From Rhizobium ruizarguesonis (GTDB lineage: Bacteria > Pseudomonadota > Alphaproteobacteria > Rhizobiales > Rhizobiaceae), in contig NZ_PQIG01000108.1 in assembly GCF_012349115.1 (NCBI RefSeq), positions 1 to 43,884 on the forward strand: a DNA stretch of 43,884 nt, written 5' to 3'. The first letter of the stretch is position 1. Each line of letters begins with the position of its first letter. Of the stretch, positions 8,015 through 15,309 are shown piece by piece. Both the position numbers and the translations under genes were made by a program. The notes below the pieces were generated by a model. That model was not told the DNA's origin. It saw nothing but the letters and a program-made list of their open reading frames with translations, and ran no database searches.

Positions 8015-8950
8015 ATGTCTCTTCGCATCATCTTCATGGGAACCCCGGAGTTCTCGGTCCCGACCCTGCGCCTGCTCGTCGATGCCGGCCACAGGATCGT
8101 TGCGGTCTATACGCAGCCGCCGCGGCCGGGTGGGCGGCGCGGCCTGGATCTGCAGAAATCGCCGGTGCATCAGGCGGCCGAACTGCTCGGCCTGCCGGTC
8201 TTCACCCCGGTTAATTTCAAGGACCCCGGGGAACGCGAGAGGTTTCGTGGCCTGAATGCCGATGTCGGCGTCGTCGTTGCCTACGGACTGCTGCTGCCGG
8301 AAGCAATTTTGAACGGCACCCGCGATGGCTGTTATAACGGTCATGCCTCGCTGTTGCCGCGCTGGCGTGGCGCGGCCCCCATCCAGCGGGCGATCATGGC
8401 TGGCGACGCAAAGACCGGCATGATGGTGATGAAGATGGACAAGGGTCTGGATACCGGCGCCGTCGCACTGACCCGCGAGGTCGAAATCGGCCCGGACATG
8501 ACCGCTGGCGAGCTGCACGACCGGCTGATGCTGGTCGGCGCTAAGGCGATGGCGGAGGCCATGGTGAAACTCGAGATGAACGATCTGCCGCTGACGCCGC
8601 AGCCGGAAGACGGCGTGCTTTATGCCGCCAAGATCGACAAGGCCGAGACGCGCATCGATTTTTCCAGGGATGCCAAGGACGTGCACAATCACATCCGCGG
8701 CCTGGCGCCGTTTCCGGGGGCCTGGTTCGAGCTCGAAATTGGCGGCAAGCCGGAGCGGGTGAAGGTGCTGGCGTCCGAACGGGCTGAGGGGCAGGGTGCT
8801 GCCGGGCAATTGCTGACGGATGATCTCGTGGTCGCCTGCGGCTCGGGCGCGGTGCGGCTCACCAGGCTGCAGAAGGCCGGCGGCAAGCCGCTGGCGGCGT
8901 CGGATTTCCTCAGGGGCACGCCGCTTGCGGCTGGCACGAGGCTTTCCTGA
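8015..8950 (+). CDS. fmt: Methionyl-tRNA formyltransferase
   Basis: A 311-aa enzyme that formylates the amino group of initiator Met-tRNA using 10-formyl-tetrahydrofolate. It starts MSLRIIFMGTPEFS, the family hallmark, at the ATG at 8015; an upstream in-frame codon at 7991 overlaps the toxin end and is not needed. The catalytic core includes YNGHASLLPRWRGAAP, with the Asn and His of the active site, followed by the C-terminal OB-fold domain. The stop overlaps the truA ATG by one base (TGATG), so the two are translationally coupled. Its natural partner def is separated from it by a toxin-antitoxin module. Confidence 0.97.
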   Translation: MSLRIIFMGTPEFSVPTLRLLVDAGHRIVAVYTQPPRPGGRRGLDLQKSPVHQAAELLGLPVFTPVNFKDPGERERFRGLNADVGVVVAYGLLLPEAILNGTRDGCYNGHASLLPRWRGAAPIQRAIMAGDAKTGMMVMKMDKGLDTGAVALTREVEIGPDMTAGELHDRLMLVGAKAMAEAMVKLEMNDLPLTPQPEDGVLYAAKIDKAETRIDFSRDAKDVHNHIRGLAPFPGAWFELEIGGKPERVKVLASERAEGQGAAGQLLTDDLVVACGSGAVRLTRLQKAGGKPLAASDFLRGTPLAAGTRLS

Positions 8951-9768
8951 TGCCGCGTTTCCGCATGACCGTCGAATATGACGGCGGCCCCTATGTCGGC
9001 TGGCAGCGGCAGGAGAACGGCCCCTCGGTCCAGAGCGCGATCGAAGCCGCAGTGTTTTCCCTGACCGGCGAGACGGTGTCGGTCCGCGGCGCCGGACGCA
9101 CCGATTCCGGCGTCCACGCCATGGGGCAGGTGATCCATGCCGACCTTTCGAAGGCGTGGTCGCCCTACCAGCTGCAGAATGCCTTGAATGCGCATCTGAG
9201 GCTCGCCGGCGAGCGCGTCTCCATTCTCGACGTCGAGGCGGCTCCCGATTTCTTCGATGCGCGCTTTTCGGCGCTGCGGCGCCATTACCTCTATCGCATC
9301 GTCAGCCGCCGGGCGCCGCTGGCGCTTCAAGCCGGCAAGGCCTGGTGGGTGCCGAAGGTGCTCGACCACGAGGTCATGCACGCTGCCGCCCAGAGGCTGG
9401 TCGGCAGGCACGATTTTTCCACCTTTCGCGCCGCCCATTGCCAGGCAAACAGCCCGGTGCGCACGCTCGACCGGCTGGATGTGACGCGCAATGGCGAGTT
9501 AATCGAGATCCGCGCCACGGCGCAGAGTTTTCTCCACAACCAGATCCGTTCCTTCGCCGGCACGCTGAAGCTCGCCGGCGAAGGCAAGTGGACGCCTGAT
9601 GATGTCGAGGCAGCGCTTCAGGCGCGCGACCGCAAGGCCTGCGGCCCGGTGGCGCCGCCGGACGGGCTCTATTTCATGCAAGTGGATTATCCCGACGTCA
9701 TCGTCGACCGTCGCAGACCGGTCACCGATAACGATGACGGCGCCGATGAAAGTGACGATCTATCGTAG
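8950..9768 (+). CDS. truA: tRNA pseudouridine(38-40) synthase TruA
   Basis: A 272-aa enzyme that isomerises uridines 38-40 of the tRNA anticodon arm to pseudouridine. It begins MPRFRMTVEYDGGPYVGWQRQ and contains GAGRTDSGVHA, where the Asp is the catalytic nucleophile. A short Asp-rich tail (about residues 255-272) follows the conserved core. The start overlaps the fmt stop by one base. It converges with a minus-strand membrane protein gene only 6 nt downstream, with no clear terminator between them. Confidence 0.96.
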   Translation: MPRFRMTVEYDGGPYVGWQRQENGPSVQSAIEAAVFSLTGETVSVRGAGRTDSGVHAMGQVIHADLSKAWSPYQLQNALNAHLRLAGERVSILDVEAAPDFFDARFSALRRHYLYRIVSRRAPLALQAGKAWWVPKVLDHEVMHAAAQRLVGRHDFSTFRAAHCQANSPVRTLDRLDVTRNGELIEIRATAQSFLHNQIRSFAGTLKLAGEGKWTPDDVEAALQARDRKACGPVAPPDGLYFMQVDYPDVIVDRRRPVTDNDDGADESDDLS

Positions 9769-9774
9769 GCTTGA

Positions 9775-10371
9775 TCAGGCAGGATAGATGCCGAGGAAGT
9801 GCTGCAGATATTCCGAAAGGATCATCGATGGCACGAGCAGCACCAGTGTGAGCGCTCCGACCATCAGCGCGTGACCGTGGCAGATCATCCGGAGAATGCG
9901 CGCCAGCACGAAGACCTGCGCCAGCATGAAGGCGAGCAGCAGCAGCGAGACGAGGCCGACGGAGCCGGGCAGGAAGAACACCAGCGCCAGCAACAGCCCG
10001 TTGATATAGGAGAGCGGCACGCCGAGCCAGTTGATGCTGACGACGACGGGGGCGAAACGCTCGCCCATGCGAAAAGCAAGCAGCAGCAGCCCGGCAAAGA
10101 CCAGCGGCACAAACCAGTTGGCGAGTTCGACGAGGCCGAGCCTGAAATAGAAGGCAAAGTCGACATCGGCTTCCGGCGGCATAGAGCGCAGGAAGGCCTG
10201 CCGCCACCAGAGCCAGGAAATGCCCATCGGCGGCAGGCACCAGGCCATCGCCCAGAACGAGCGGTTGACGCCGCGCTCGGACATGTCGAGGTAGCGGAAG
10301 CCGCGCGCATCCAGCCGGATCAGCAGCCAGAGGCCGGCCAGGTAATATTGAACCTCCCTAAAGCCCGGCAT
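9775..10371 (-). CDS. Integral membrane protein of unknown function
   Basis: A 198-aa hydrophobic protein with about five membrane segments (roughly residues 36-54, 80-100, 117-135, 138-160 and 168-187). I do not recognise a functional family. The chosen ATG at 10371 gives MPGFREVQYYLAGLWLL and overlaps the 3' end of dapE by 14 nt; a start ten codons upstream would lengthen the overlap. Both genes are on the minus strand, so it is probably the last gene of a dapE operon and may be translated by coupling. Several Trp residues lie at the expected interface of the first membrane segment. Confidence 0.75.
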   Translation of the reverse strand: MPGFREVQYYLAGLWLLIRLDARGFRYLDMSERGVNRSFWAMAWCLPPMGISWLWWRQAFLRSMPPEADVDFAFYFRLGLVELANWFVPLVFAGLLLLAFRMGERFAPVVVSINWLGVPLSYINGLLLALVFFLPGSVGLVSLLLLAFMLAQVFVLARILRMICHGHALMVGALTLVLLVPSMILSEYLQHFLGIYPA

Positions 10372-11551
10372 TGGCGAACCAGCGGGCGATGAAGGTTTCA
10401 TAGATCGCCGTCAGCGTCTCCAGATCGGCGACAGCGACGCGCTCGTCGACCATGTGCATCGTCTGGCCGACGAGGCCGAACTCGACGACCGGGCAATAAT
10501 CCTTGATGAAGCGCGCATCCGATGTGCCGCCGGTGGTCGAAAGCCGCGGCGATTGGCCGGAAATGCTTTCGACGGCTGAAGACAGCGAGGCGATCAGCGC
10601 ATTGTTGCGCGTCAGGAAAACATGGCTCGGCCGGTCGGCCCAGACGATATCGTATTTCACCGGGTCGCGGCCCGGCCGCAGCGCGCCGTCCCGGGCAGCG
10701 GCGTCAAGACGGCGCAGGATTTCGGCACGCAGTGTTTCGACGGTCCAACTGTCGTTGAAGCGGATGTTGAAACTCGCCGACGCCTTGGCCGGAATGACAT
10801 TGGTCGCCGGGTTGCCGACATCGACCGTGGTCACTTCGAGGTTCGATGGCTGGAAATCGTCGGTGCCGCCGTCAAACGGCGGGTTCATCAGCGCCTGAGT
10901 CAGTTGCAGCATGCCGCGCACCGGATTGTCGGCAAGGTGCGGATAGGCGGCATGGCCCTGCACGCCGTGAACGGTGATCCTGCCCGACAGCGAGCCGCGC
11001 CGGCCGATCTTGATCATGTCGCCGAGCCTGTCCGGATTGGTCGGCTCCCCGACCAGGCAGGCATCCCAGCGCTCGCCGCGTTCGGCTGCCCATTGCAGCA
11101 GCTTGATCGTGCCGTTGATCGCCGGACCTTCTTCGTCGCCGGTAATCAGGAAGGAAATCGAGCCCTTGGGCTGCCCGTTTTTCTCGATATGGCGAGCGAC
11201 CGCGGCGACGAAAGAGGCGATGCCGCCCTTCATGTCGACGGCACCGCGGCCGAAAAGTTCGCCCTTCGAAATCTGGGCCTCAAAGGGCGGATGCGTCCAG
11301 GCGGCTTCGTCGCCGACCGGCACGACATCGGTATGGCCGGCAAACATCAGGTGCGGGCCGTCCTTGCCCAGACGGGCATAGAGGTTTTCGATGTCAGGTG
11401 TTCCCTCTTCGCTCGCCTTCACTCTGTCGACCGTAAAGCCGAGCGGCGCAAGCATCGCCTCCAGCGCCGACAGCGCGCCGCCTTCGGCGGGCGTCACGGA
11501 CGGGCAGCGAATCAGCGTCTGAAGATTGGCGACGGGGTCGGTAGCGGTCAT
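10358..11551 (-). CDS. dapE: Succinyl-diaminopimelate desuccinylase
   Basis: A 397-aa zinc hydrolase of the M20 family. It converts N-succinyl-LL-diaminopimelate to LL-diaminopimelate plus succinate in lysine and peptidoglycan precursor synthesis. Visible motifs are FAGHTDVVPVGD (metal His and catalytic Asp), GRGAVDMKGG (bridging Asp), the catalytic Glu pair in TGDEEG, and a C-terminal metal His in the TMHMVDE segment. The ATG at 11551 gives MTATDPVANL; a start 12 codons upstream is less likely. It lies about 100 nt downstream of dapD on the same strand, making a succinylase-pathway pair. Confidence 0.96.
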   Translation of the reverse strand: MTATDPVANLQTLIRCPSVTPAEGGALSALEAMLAPLGFTVDRVKASEEGTPDIENLYARLGKDGPHLMFAGHTDVVPVGDEAAWTHPPFEAQISKGELFGRGAVDMKGGIASFVAAVARHIEKNGQPKGSISFLITGDEEGPAINGTIKLLQWAAERGERWDACLVGEPTNPDRLGDMIKIGRRGSLSGRITVHGVQGHAAYPHLADNPVRGMLQLTQALMNPPFDGGTDDFQPSNLEVTTVDVGNPATNVIPAKASASFNIRFNDSWTVETLRAEILRRLDAAARDGALRPGRDPVKYDIVWADRPSHVFLTRNNALIASLSSAVESISGQSPRLSTTGGTSDARFIKDYCPVVEFGLVGQTMHMVDERVAVADLETLTAIYETFIARWFANAGL

Positions 11552-11651
11552 GGTGGTCGAACTATCCGGCGGGAATGGCAAAGACATGGCAAGGCGGGGC
11601 CGCCTCGCGTAAAAGACGCCGTCTGTTTACCGGATCAACGTCCCGGTGTCA

Positions 11652-12512
11652 TCAATCTCTAAGCAGCTCGTTGATGCCGGTCTTCGAGCGGGTCTTTTCA
11701 TCGACGCGCTTGACGATGACGGCGCAGTAGAGATGCGGCGCCGGTTGGCCGTTGCCCATCGTCGCATTGCCCGACGGCATCGAGCCGGCGACGACGACGG
11801 AATAGGGCGGCACTTCGCCGTAGGTCACCTCGCCGGTGGCGCGGTCGACGATCTTGGTCGACTTGCCGATAAAGACGCCCATGCCGAGCACCGAGCCTTC
11901 GCGGATGATGCAGCCTTCGACCACCTCGGAACGGGCGCCGATGAAGCAATTGTCCTCAATGATCGTCGGGCCGGCCTGCATCGGCTCCAAGACGCCGCCA
12001 ATGCCGACGCCGCCGGAGAGATGCACATGCTTGCCGATCTGCGCGCAGGAGCCGACCGTTGCCCAGGTATCGACCATCGTGCCTTCGCCGACATAGGCGC
12101 CGAGATTGACGAAGGAAGGCATCAGGATGGCGTTCGGGGCGATGTAAGCCGAGCGGCGCACGACGCAGTTCGGCACGGCGCGGAAGCCGGCGGCGCGGAA
12201 GTGGTTCTCGCCCCAGTTTTCGAATTTCGAAGGAACCTTGTCCCACCAGGTCGAGTTGCCCGAACCGCCCTTGACCACGTCCATGTCGTTGAGGCGGAAG
12301 GACAAGAGCACAGCCTTCTTCAGCCACTGATTGACCGTCCAGGCGCCGTCGGAGCTGCGTTCGGCGACGCGGACCTTGCCGGCATCGAGCAAATCGAGCG
12401 CTGATTCGACCGCATCGCGAACCTCGCCCTTCGTCGACGTGTTCACATTGTCGCGATTGTCGAAGGCGGCTTCGATGATCTTTTCGAGGGATGCGAGGTC
12501 GGTGGCGCTCAT
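11652..12512 (-). CDS. dapD: Tetrahydrodipicolinate N-succinyltransferase
   Basis: A 286-aa enzyme that transfers succinyl from succinyl-CoA to tetrahydrodipicolinate, the step that commits the succinylase branch of lysine synthesis. Hexapeptide-repeat sequence of a left-handed beta-helix runs from about residue 110 to 240 (for example AYIAPNAILMPSFVNLGAYV, VHLSGGVGIGGVLEP). The protein should form a trimer. An AAGGAA Shine-Dalgarno lies 6 nt before the ATG at 12512. It is the first gene of the dapD-dapE run and faces away from the LOG-family gene; the 194-bp gap should hold both promoters. Confidence 0.97.
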   Translation of the reverse strand: MSATDLASLEKIIEAAFDNRDNVNTSTKGEVRDAVESALDLLDAGKVRVAERSSDGAWTVNQWLKKAVLLSFRLNDMDVVKGGSGNSTWWDKVPSKFENWGENHFRAAGFRAVPNCVVRRSAYIAPNAILMPSFVNLGAYVGEGTMVDTWATVGSCAQIGKHVHLSGGVGIGGVLEPMQAGPTIIEDNCFIGARSEVVEGCIIREGSVLGMGVFIGKSTKIVDRATGEVTYGEVPPYSVVVAGSMPSGNATMGNGQPAPHLYCAVIVKRVDEKTRSKTGINELLRD

Positions 12513-12706
12513 GAGAATTCCTTAAACTTCGATCTTTATCGTGGAGACGGCGGGGTCTCCGGAATTGCGGTTGGCGGGGGTCAATCCTGCTCTACAGTAT
12601 GAACCCGTAGAACGGAATGATTTTTCCGACAAGATCATATCTGGATTCAAGGCGTTATAGCGACATATCCGGTTTCGAAGCCGGCAATACTGAAAGGCAT
12701 TTCGAC

Positions 12707-13573
12707 ATGGCGAAGGGACGAAACGGCGGTTCGCGGCGCAAGGATGGCGTATGGGACCCGCTGAAGAGCAGCTCGACCGACAGGCAGCGCGCCGAAGCCG
12801 TGCCGAAGACGCCGCAGACGCTATCGCCTGCCTACCGCCTTGCCTATGTCGACGAGGATTTCCTCTGCCGCGAGGAATTGCGGCCGATCCGCCTGCAGCT
12901 GGAGTTGTTGAAGACGGAGATGATGCTGACCGAACGCGGCATCAAGTCGACCGTCGTCATGTTCGGCGGCGCCCGCATTCCCGCCCCCGGCCAGAGCGCC
13001 TGGGCAGCCCGCAACGATATCCAGCGCGTCAACCTGGAGGCGGCCTCCGTCTACTATGACGAGGCGCGCAAATTCGCCCGGCTCTGCTCGAAATATTCGG
13101 CCACCTTGAATTTCCACGAATATGTCATCGTCACCGGCGGCGGCCCCGGGGTGATGGAGGCGGGCAATCGCGGCGCGGCCGACGAGGGCGCACCTTCGAT
13201 CGGCCTCAACATCGTACTGCCGCACGAGCAGGCGCCGAACGCCTATGTGACGCCGGAACTCAGCTTCAACTTCCACTATTTCGCCATCCGCAAGATGCAC
13301 TTCATGGTGCGCGCCAAGGCGATCGCGGTCTTTCCCGGTGGCTTCGGCACGCTTGACGAATTCTTCGAATGCCTGACGCTGATCCAGACCGGCCGCATGG
13401 AGCGCCTGCCGCTGATCCTCTTCGGGGAGTCGTTCTGGAGGAGGATCATCAATTTCGAGGCATTGGCCGAATTCGGCACGATCGCGCCTGACGACGTCAA
13501 GCTGATCAGCTTCGTCGATACGGCAGAAGCGGCATGGAAGATCGTGCAGGATTTCTACGAACACCGCGAGTAA
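12707..13573 (+). CDS. LOG-family nucleotide 5'-monophosphate phosphoribohydrolase
   Basis: A 288-aa protein of the LOG (Lonely guy) / TIGR00730 family, often misnamed lysine decarboxylase. Family members cleave the N-glycosidic bond of cytokinin riboside or other nucleoside 5'-monophosphates. Both signature motifs are present: GGGPGVMEAGNRGA (about 144-157) and PGGFGTLDE (about 210-218). An N-terminal extension of about 75 residues, basic and rich in Ser, precedes the core and resembles the long LOG subtype. The ATG at 12707 is chosen; upstream in-frame sequence has no family similarity. Whether it makes cytokinins or is a housekeeping nucleotide hydrolase cannot be decided here. Confidence 0.88.
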   Translation: MAKGRNGGSRRKDGVWDPLKSSSTDRQRAEAVPKTPQTLSPAYRLAYVDEDFLCREELRPIRLQLELLKTEMMLTERGIKSTVVMFGGARIPAPGQSAWAARNDIQRVNLEAASVYYDEARKFARLCSKYSATLNFHEYVIVTGGGPGVMEAGNRGAADEGAPSIGLNIVLPHEQAPNAYVTPELSFNFHYFAIRKMHFMVRAKAIAVFPGGFGTLDEFFECLTLIQTGRMERLPLILFGESFWRRIINFEALAEFGTIAPDDVKLISFVDTAEAAWKIVQDFYEHRE

Positions 13574-13619
13574 GGGCTCAAGCGCGCGCTTCGGCCGAAC
13601 GACGCGCATTCATAATTCC

Positions 13620-13653
13620 CCCGCTCCTTCCCGCGGAGCAGGAATGGAGCGGG
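13620..13653. terminator. Candidate terminator between convergent genes
   Basis: CCCGCTCC and GGAGCGGG form a perfect 8-bp stem around an 18-nt loop, between the convergent LOG and EF-hand genes. No T-run follows on either strand. The position supports it more than the structure. Confidence 0.35.
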
Positions 13654-13672
13654 AGGAACGGTTCGTCCGGCC

Positions 13673-14308
13673 TTACAGAAGCGGCCGGTCCGGCATGTCG
13701 TCGATCGAGATGACGCCGTCCTTGTTGCGGTCCATTCGCGCAAACAGCTTGTCGAAGGCGGCTTCGGCTTCCTGTTTGGAGATCTGGCCGTTCTGGTCTG
13801 TGTCGATCCGTTGCATCATCAGCGAGGCGCGCATGAAGTTGCCGCCATGGCGCATCCAGCGATGTCCGTCACGACCGTCGTGGCCGTCGCGCGGCGGCCG
13901 TTCCTGGTCATTGTTGTCGGCGGTTTCAGGCGCCGTGGGTGCGGCGTTCGCATCCTTGTTTTCGCCGGCTTCCTGCTTGCGCTGATCTCTCATCGCCTGC
14001 ATCTGCGTTTTCCGGTACTCACGGATTTCGCCCGGTGTCAGCGAACCGTCCTTGTTGGTGTCGATCGCAGCGAAGATCTTGTCGATACCGGCGGTCGCCT
14101 CGTCCTTGGAGATCTGTCCGTCCTTGTTCGTGTCGAACTGCTTCAGCATGCGGACATAGGTGATTTCGCGGAAGGCAGCAGGCCCCGGACCGTGCATGCC
14201 GGGGTGCTGACGCGGGCCGTCACCGGGTGCGGCAAAAACTGCCCCGGCGGCTGCGCCGAAGATGAGGGTGGAGGAAAGCGCTGCCAGTATCAGCTTGTTG
14301 CGGTACAT
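13673..14308 (-). CDS. Exported four-EF-hand calcium-binding protein
   Basis: A 211-aa protein with an N-terminal signal peptide (about residues 1-26, cleavage near AVFA-APG), so it should be periplasmic or secreted. Four canonical EF-hand loops are visible in two pairs: residues 59-70 (DTNKDGQISKDE), 83-94 (DTNKDGSLTPGE), 169-180 (DTDQNGQISKQE) and 193-204 (DRNKDGVISIDD). All keep Asp at position 1 and an acidic residue at position 12. The pairs are joined by a charged, His- and Pro-rich linker (about 105-155). It probably binds Ca2+ outside the cytoplasm; any partner is unknown. A 7-bp inverted repeat lies across its ribosome-binding region. Confidence 0.88.
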   Translation of the reverse strand: MYRNKLILAALSSTLIFGAAAGAVFAAPGDGPRQHPGMHGPGPAAFREITYVRMLKQFDTNKDGQISKDEATAGIDKIFAAIDTNKDGSLTPGEIREYRKTQMQAMRDQRKQEAGENKDANAAPTAPETADNNDQERPPRDGHDGRDGHRWMRHGGNFMRASLMMQRIDTDQNGQISKQEAEAAFDKLFARMDRNKDGVISIDDMPDRPLL

Positions 14309-14317
14309 CGTGTTTGC

Positions 14318-14344
14318 CTTTCGTAAGGTGTCCCCTCACGAAAG
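14318..14344 (-). promoter_or_regulatory. Inverted repeat over the EF-hand gene leader
   Basis: CTTTCGT and ACGAAAG are exact complements separated by 13 nt. In the minus-strand transcript the downstream arm (ACGAAAG) is the only purine-rich segment before the start codon, ending 9 nt from the ATG. It could be an operator or an RNA hairpin that hides the ribosome-binding site. This is inference from position. Confidence 0.4.
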
Positions 14345-14412
14345 AAGCTATGGCAGCAGGCCCGAAAGACCCAGTTAAACATCGGTAAGCTGAATGAAAA
14401 CTTCGTAATGCT

Positions 14413-15120
14413 TCAGCCGATAATCTTGCGGAGAAAAGCGGCGAGATCGTCGGTGACGAAATCGATATGATCCTCCTCGCCGCTGGTCTTTTCCCACCAT
14501 TCGACGACCGTCTCTTCCAGATTGCGCGGCACGAGCAGTACGGTCTGCATGCCGAGCGCCTTCGGTACCGTCAGGTTGCGCGGCAGATCCTCGAACATGG
14601 CCGCCTTGGTGGTTTCGACCCGCTTCAACGCCGTGAACTTGTCGTAGGTCGCCTGCGCCGGCTTCGGCACGTAGTCGGCGGCGACGATATCGAAGATGTC
14701 GTCGAAATGCTCGAGGATGCCGAGCGCCTCCGCCGTCATTTCGGCATGCTTGACGCTGCCATTGGTGAAGATGAATTTGCGCCCCGGCAGCGCCTTGATC
14801 GCCTCGCCAAGTTCCGGCTGCGGCGTCAGCGCCGTGTAGTCGATTGCATGCGCCTTTTCGAGGAAATCGTTCGGGTCGATGCCATGATGGATCATCAGGC
14901 CCTGCAGCGTCGTGCCATGGTCGAGGTAATATTGCTTCTGCAGCTTGCGCGCCTCTTCCCGCTCCATCTGCAAGAGCGCCGCGACATAGGCGGTCATGTT
15001 CTTGTCGATCTGCGCGAAGAGATTGACATGATGCGGATAGAGCGTGTTGTCGAGGTCGAAGACCCAGTCGGTGACGTGCTCGAAATCGGTTTTATCAGGC
15101 GTGCGGTCGATCTTGGTCAT
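14413..15120 (-). CDS. HAD-family pyrimidine 5'-nucleotidase
   Basis: A 235-aa HAD-superfamily hydrolase (IA-like) resembling pyrimidine 5'-nucleotidases of the SSM1/SDT1 kind. Motif I is FDLDNTLYP, with Asp nucleophile and general-acid Asp. A helical cap with QKQYYLDHGTTLQGL follows, then motif II FTNGS, a Lys in the YVPKPAQATYDKF segment, and motif III FEDLPRN. Expected activity is release of phosphate from UMP/CMP-like nucleotides; the exact substrate is uncertain. It stands alone, with the EF-hand gene downstream and the radical-SAM gene divergent upstream. Confidence 0.85.
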   Translation of the reverse strand: MTKIDRTPDKTDFEHVTDWVFDLDNTLYPHHVNLFAQIDKNMTAYVAALLQMEREEARKLQKQYYLDHGTTLQGLMIHHGIDPNDFLEKAHAIDYTALTPQPELGEAIKALPGRKFIFTNGSVKHAEMTAEALGILEHFDDIFDIVAADYVPKPAQATYDKFTALKRVETTKAAMFEDLPRNLTVPKALGMQTVLLVPRNLEETVVEWWEKTSGEEDHIDFVTDDLAAFLRKIIG

Positions 15121-15309
15121 GGCGGTCTTATGGCATGGCTGCTGTGGGAAACCAAAGGCTTTTGGCTCCCAGCTCAGCCTGACATCGGCTTCCGCAAAAA
15201 TGCCGTCAGATTTTCACAACTTTAAGAGGATTTTGTCTGAATATTGCCATTGATCGCTGGTGACTTTCTGCCTGCGTCAGACAGGGGGACCCGCAATGGG
15301 TAAAGTCGC

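Noticed and set aside
15121..15309. Cobalamin riboswitch before the B12 radical SAM gene
   Set aside because: No B12-box-like sequence or suitable structure is visible in the 189-bp leader.
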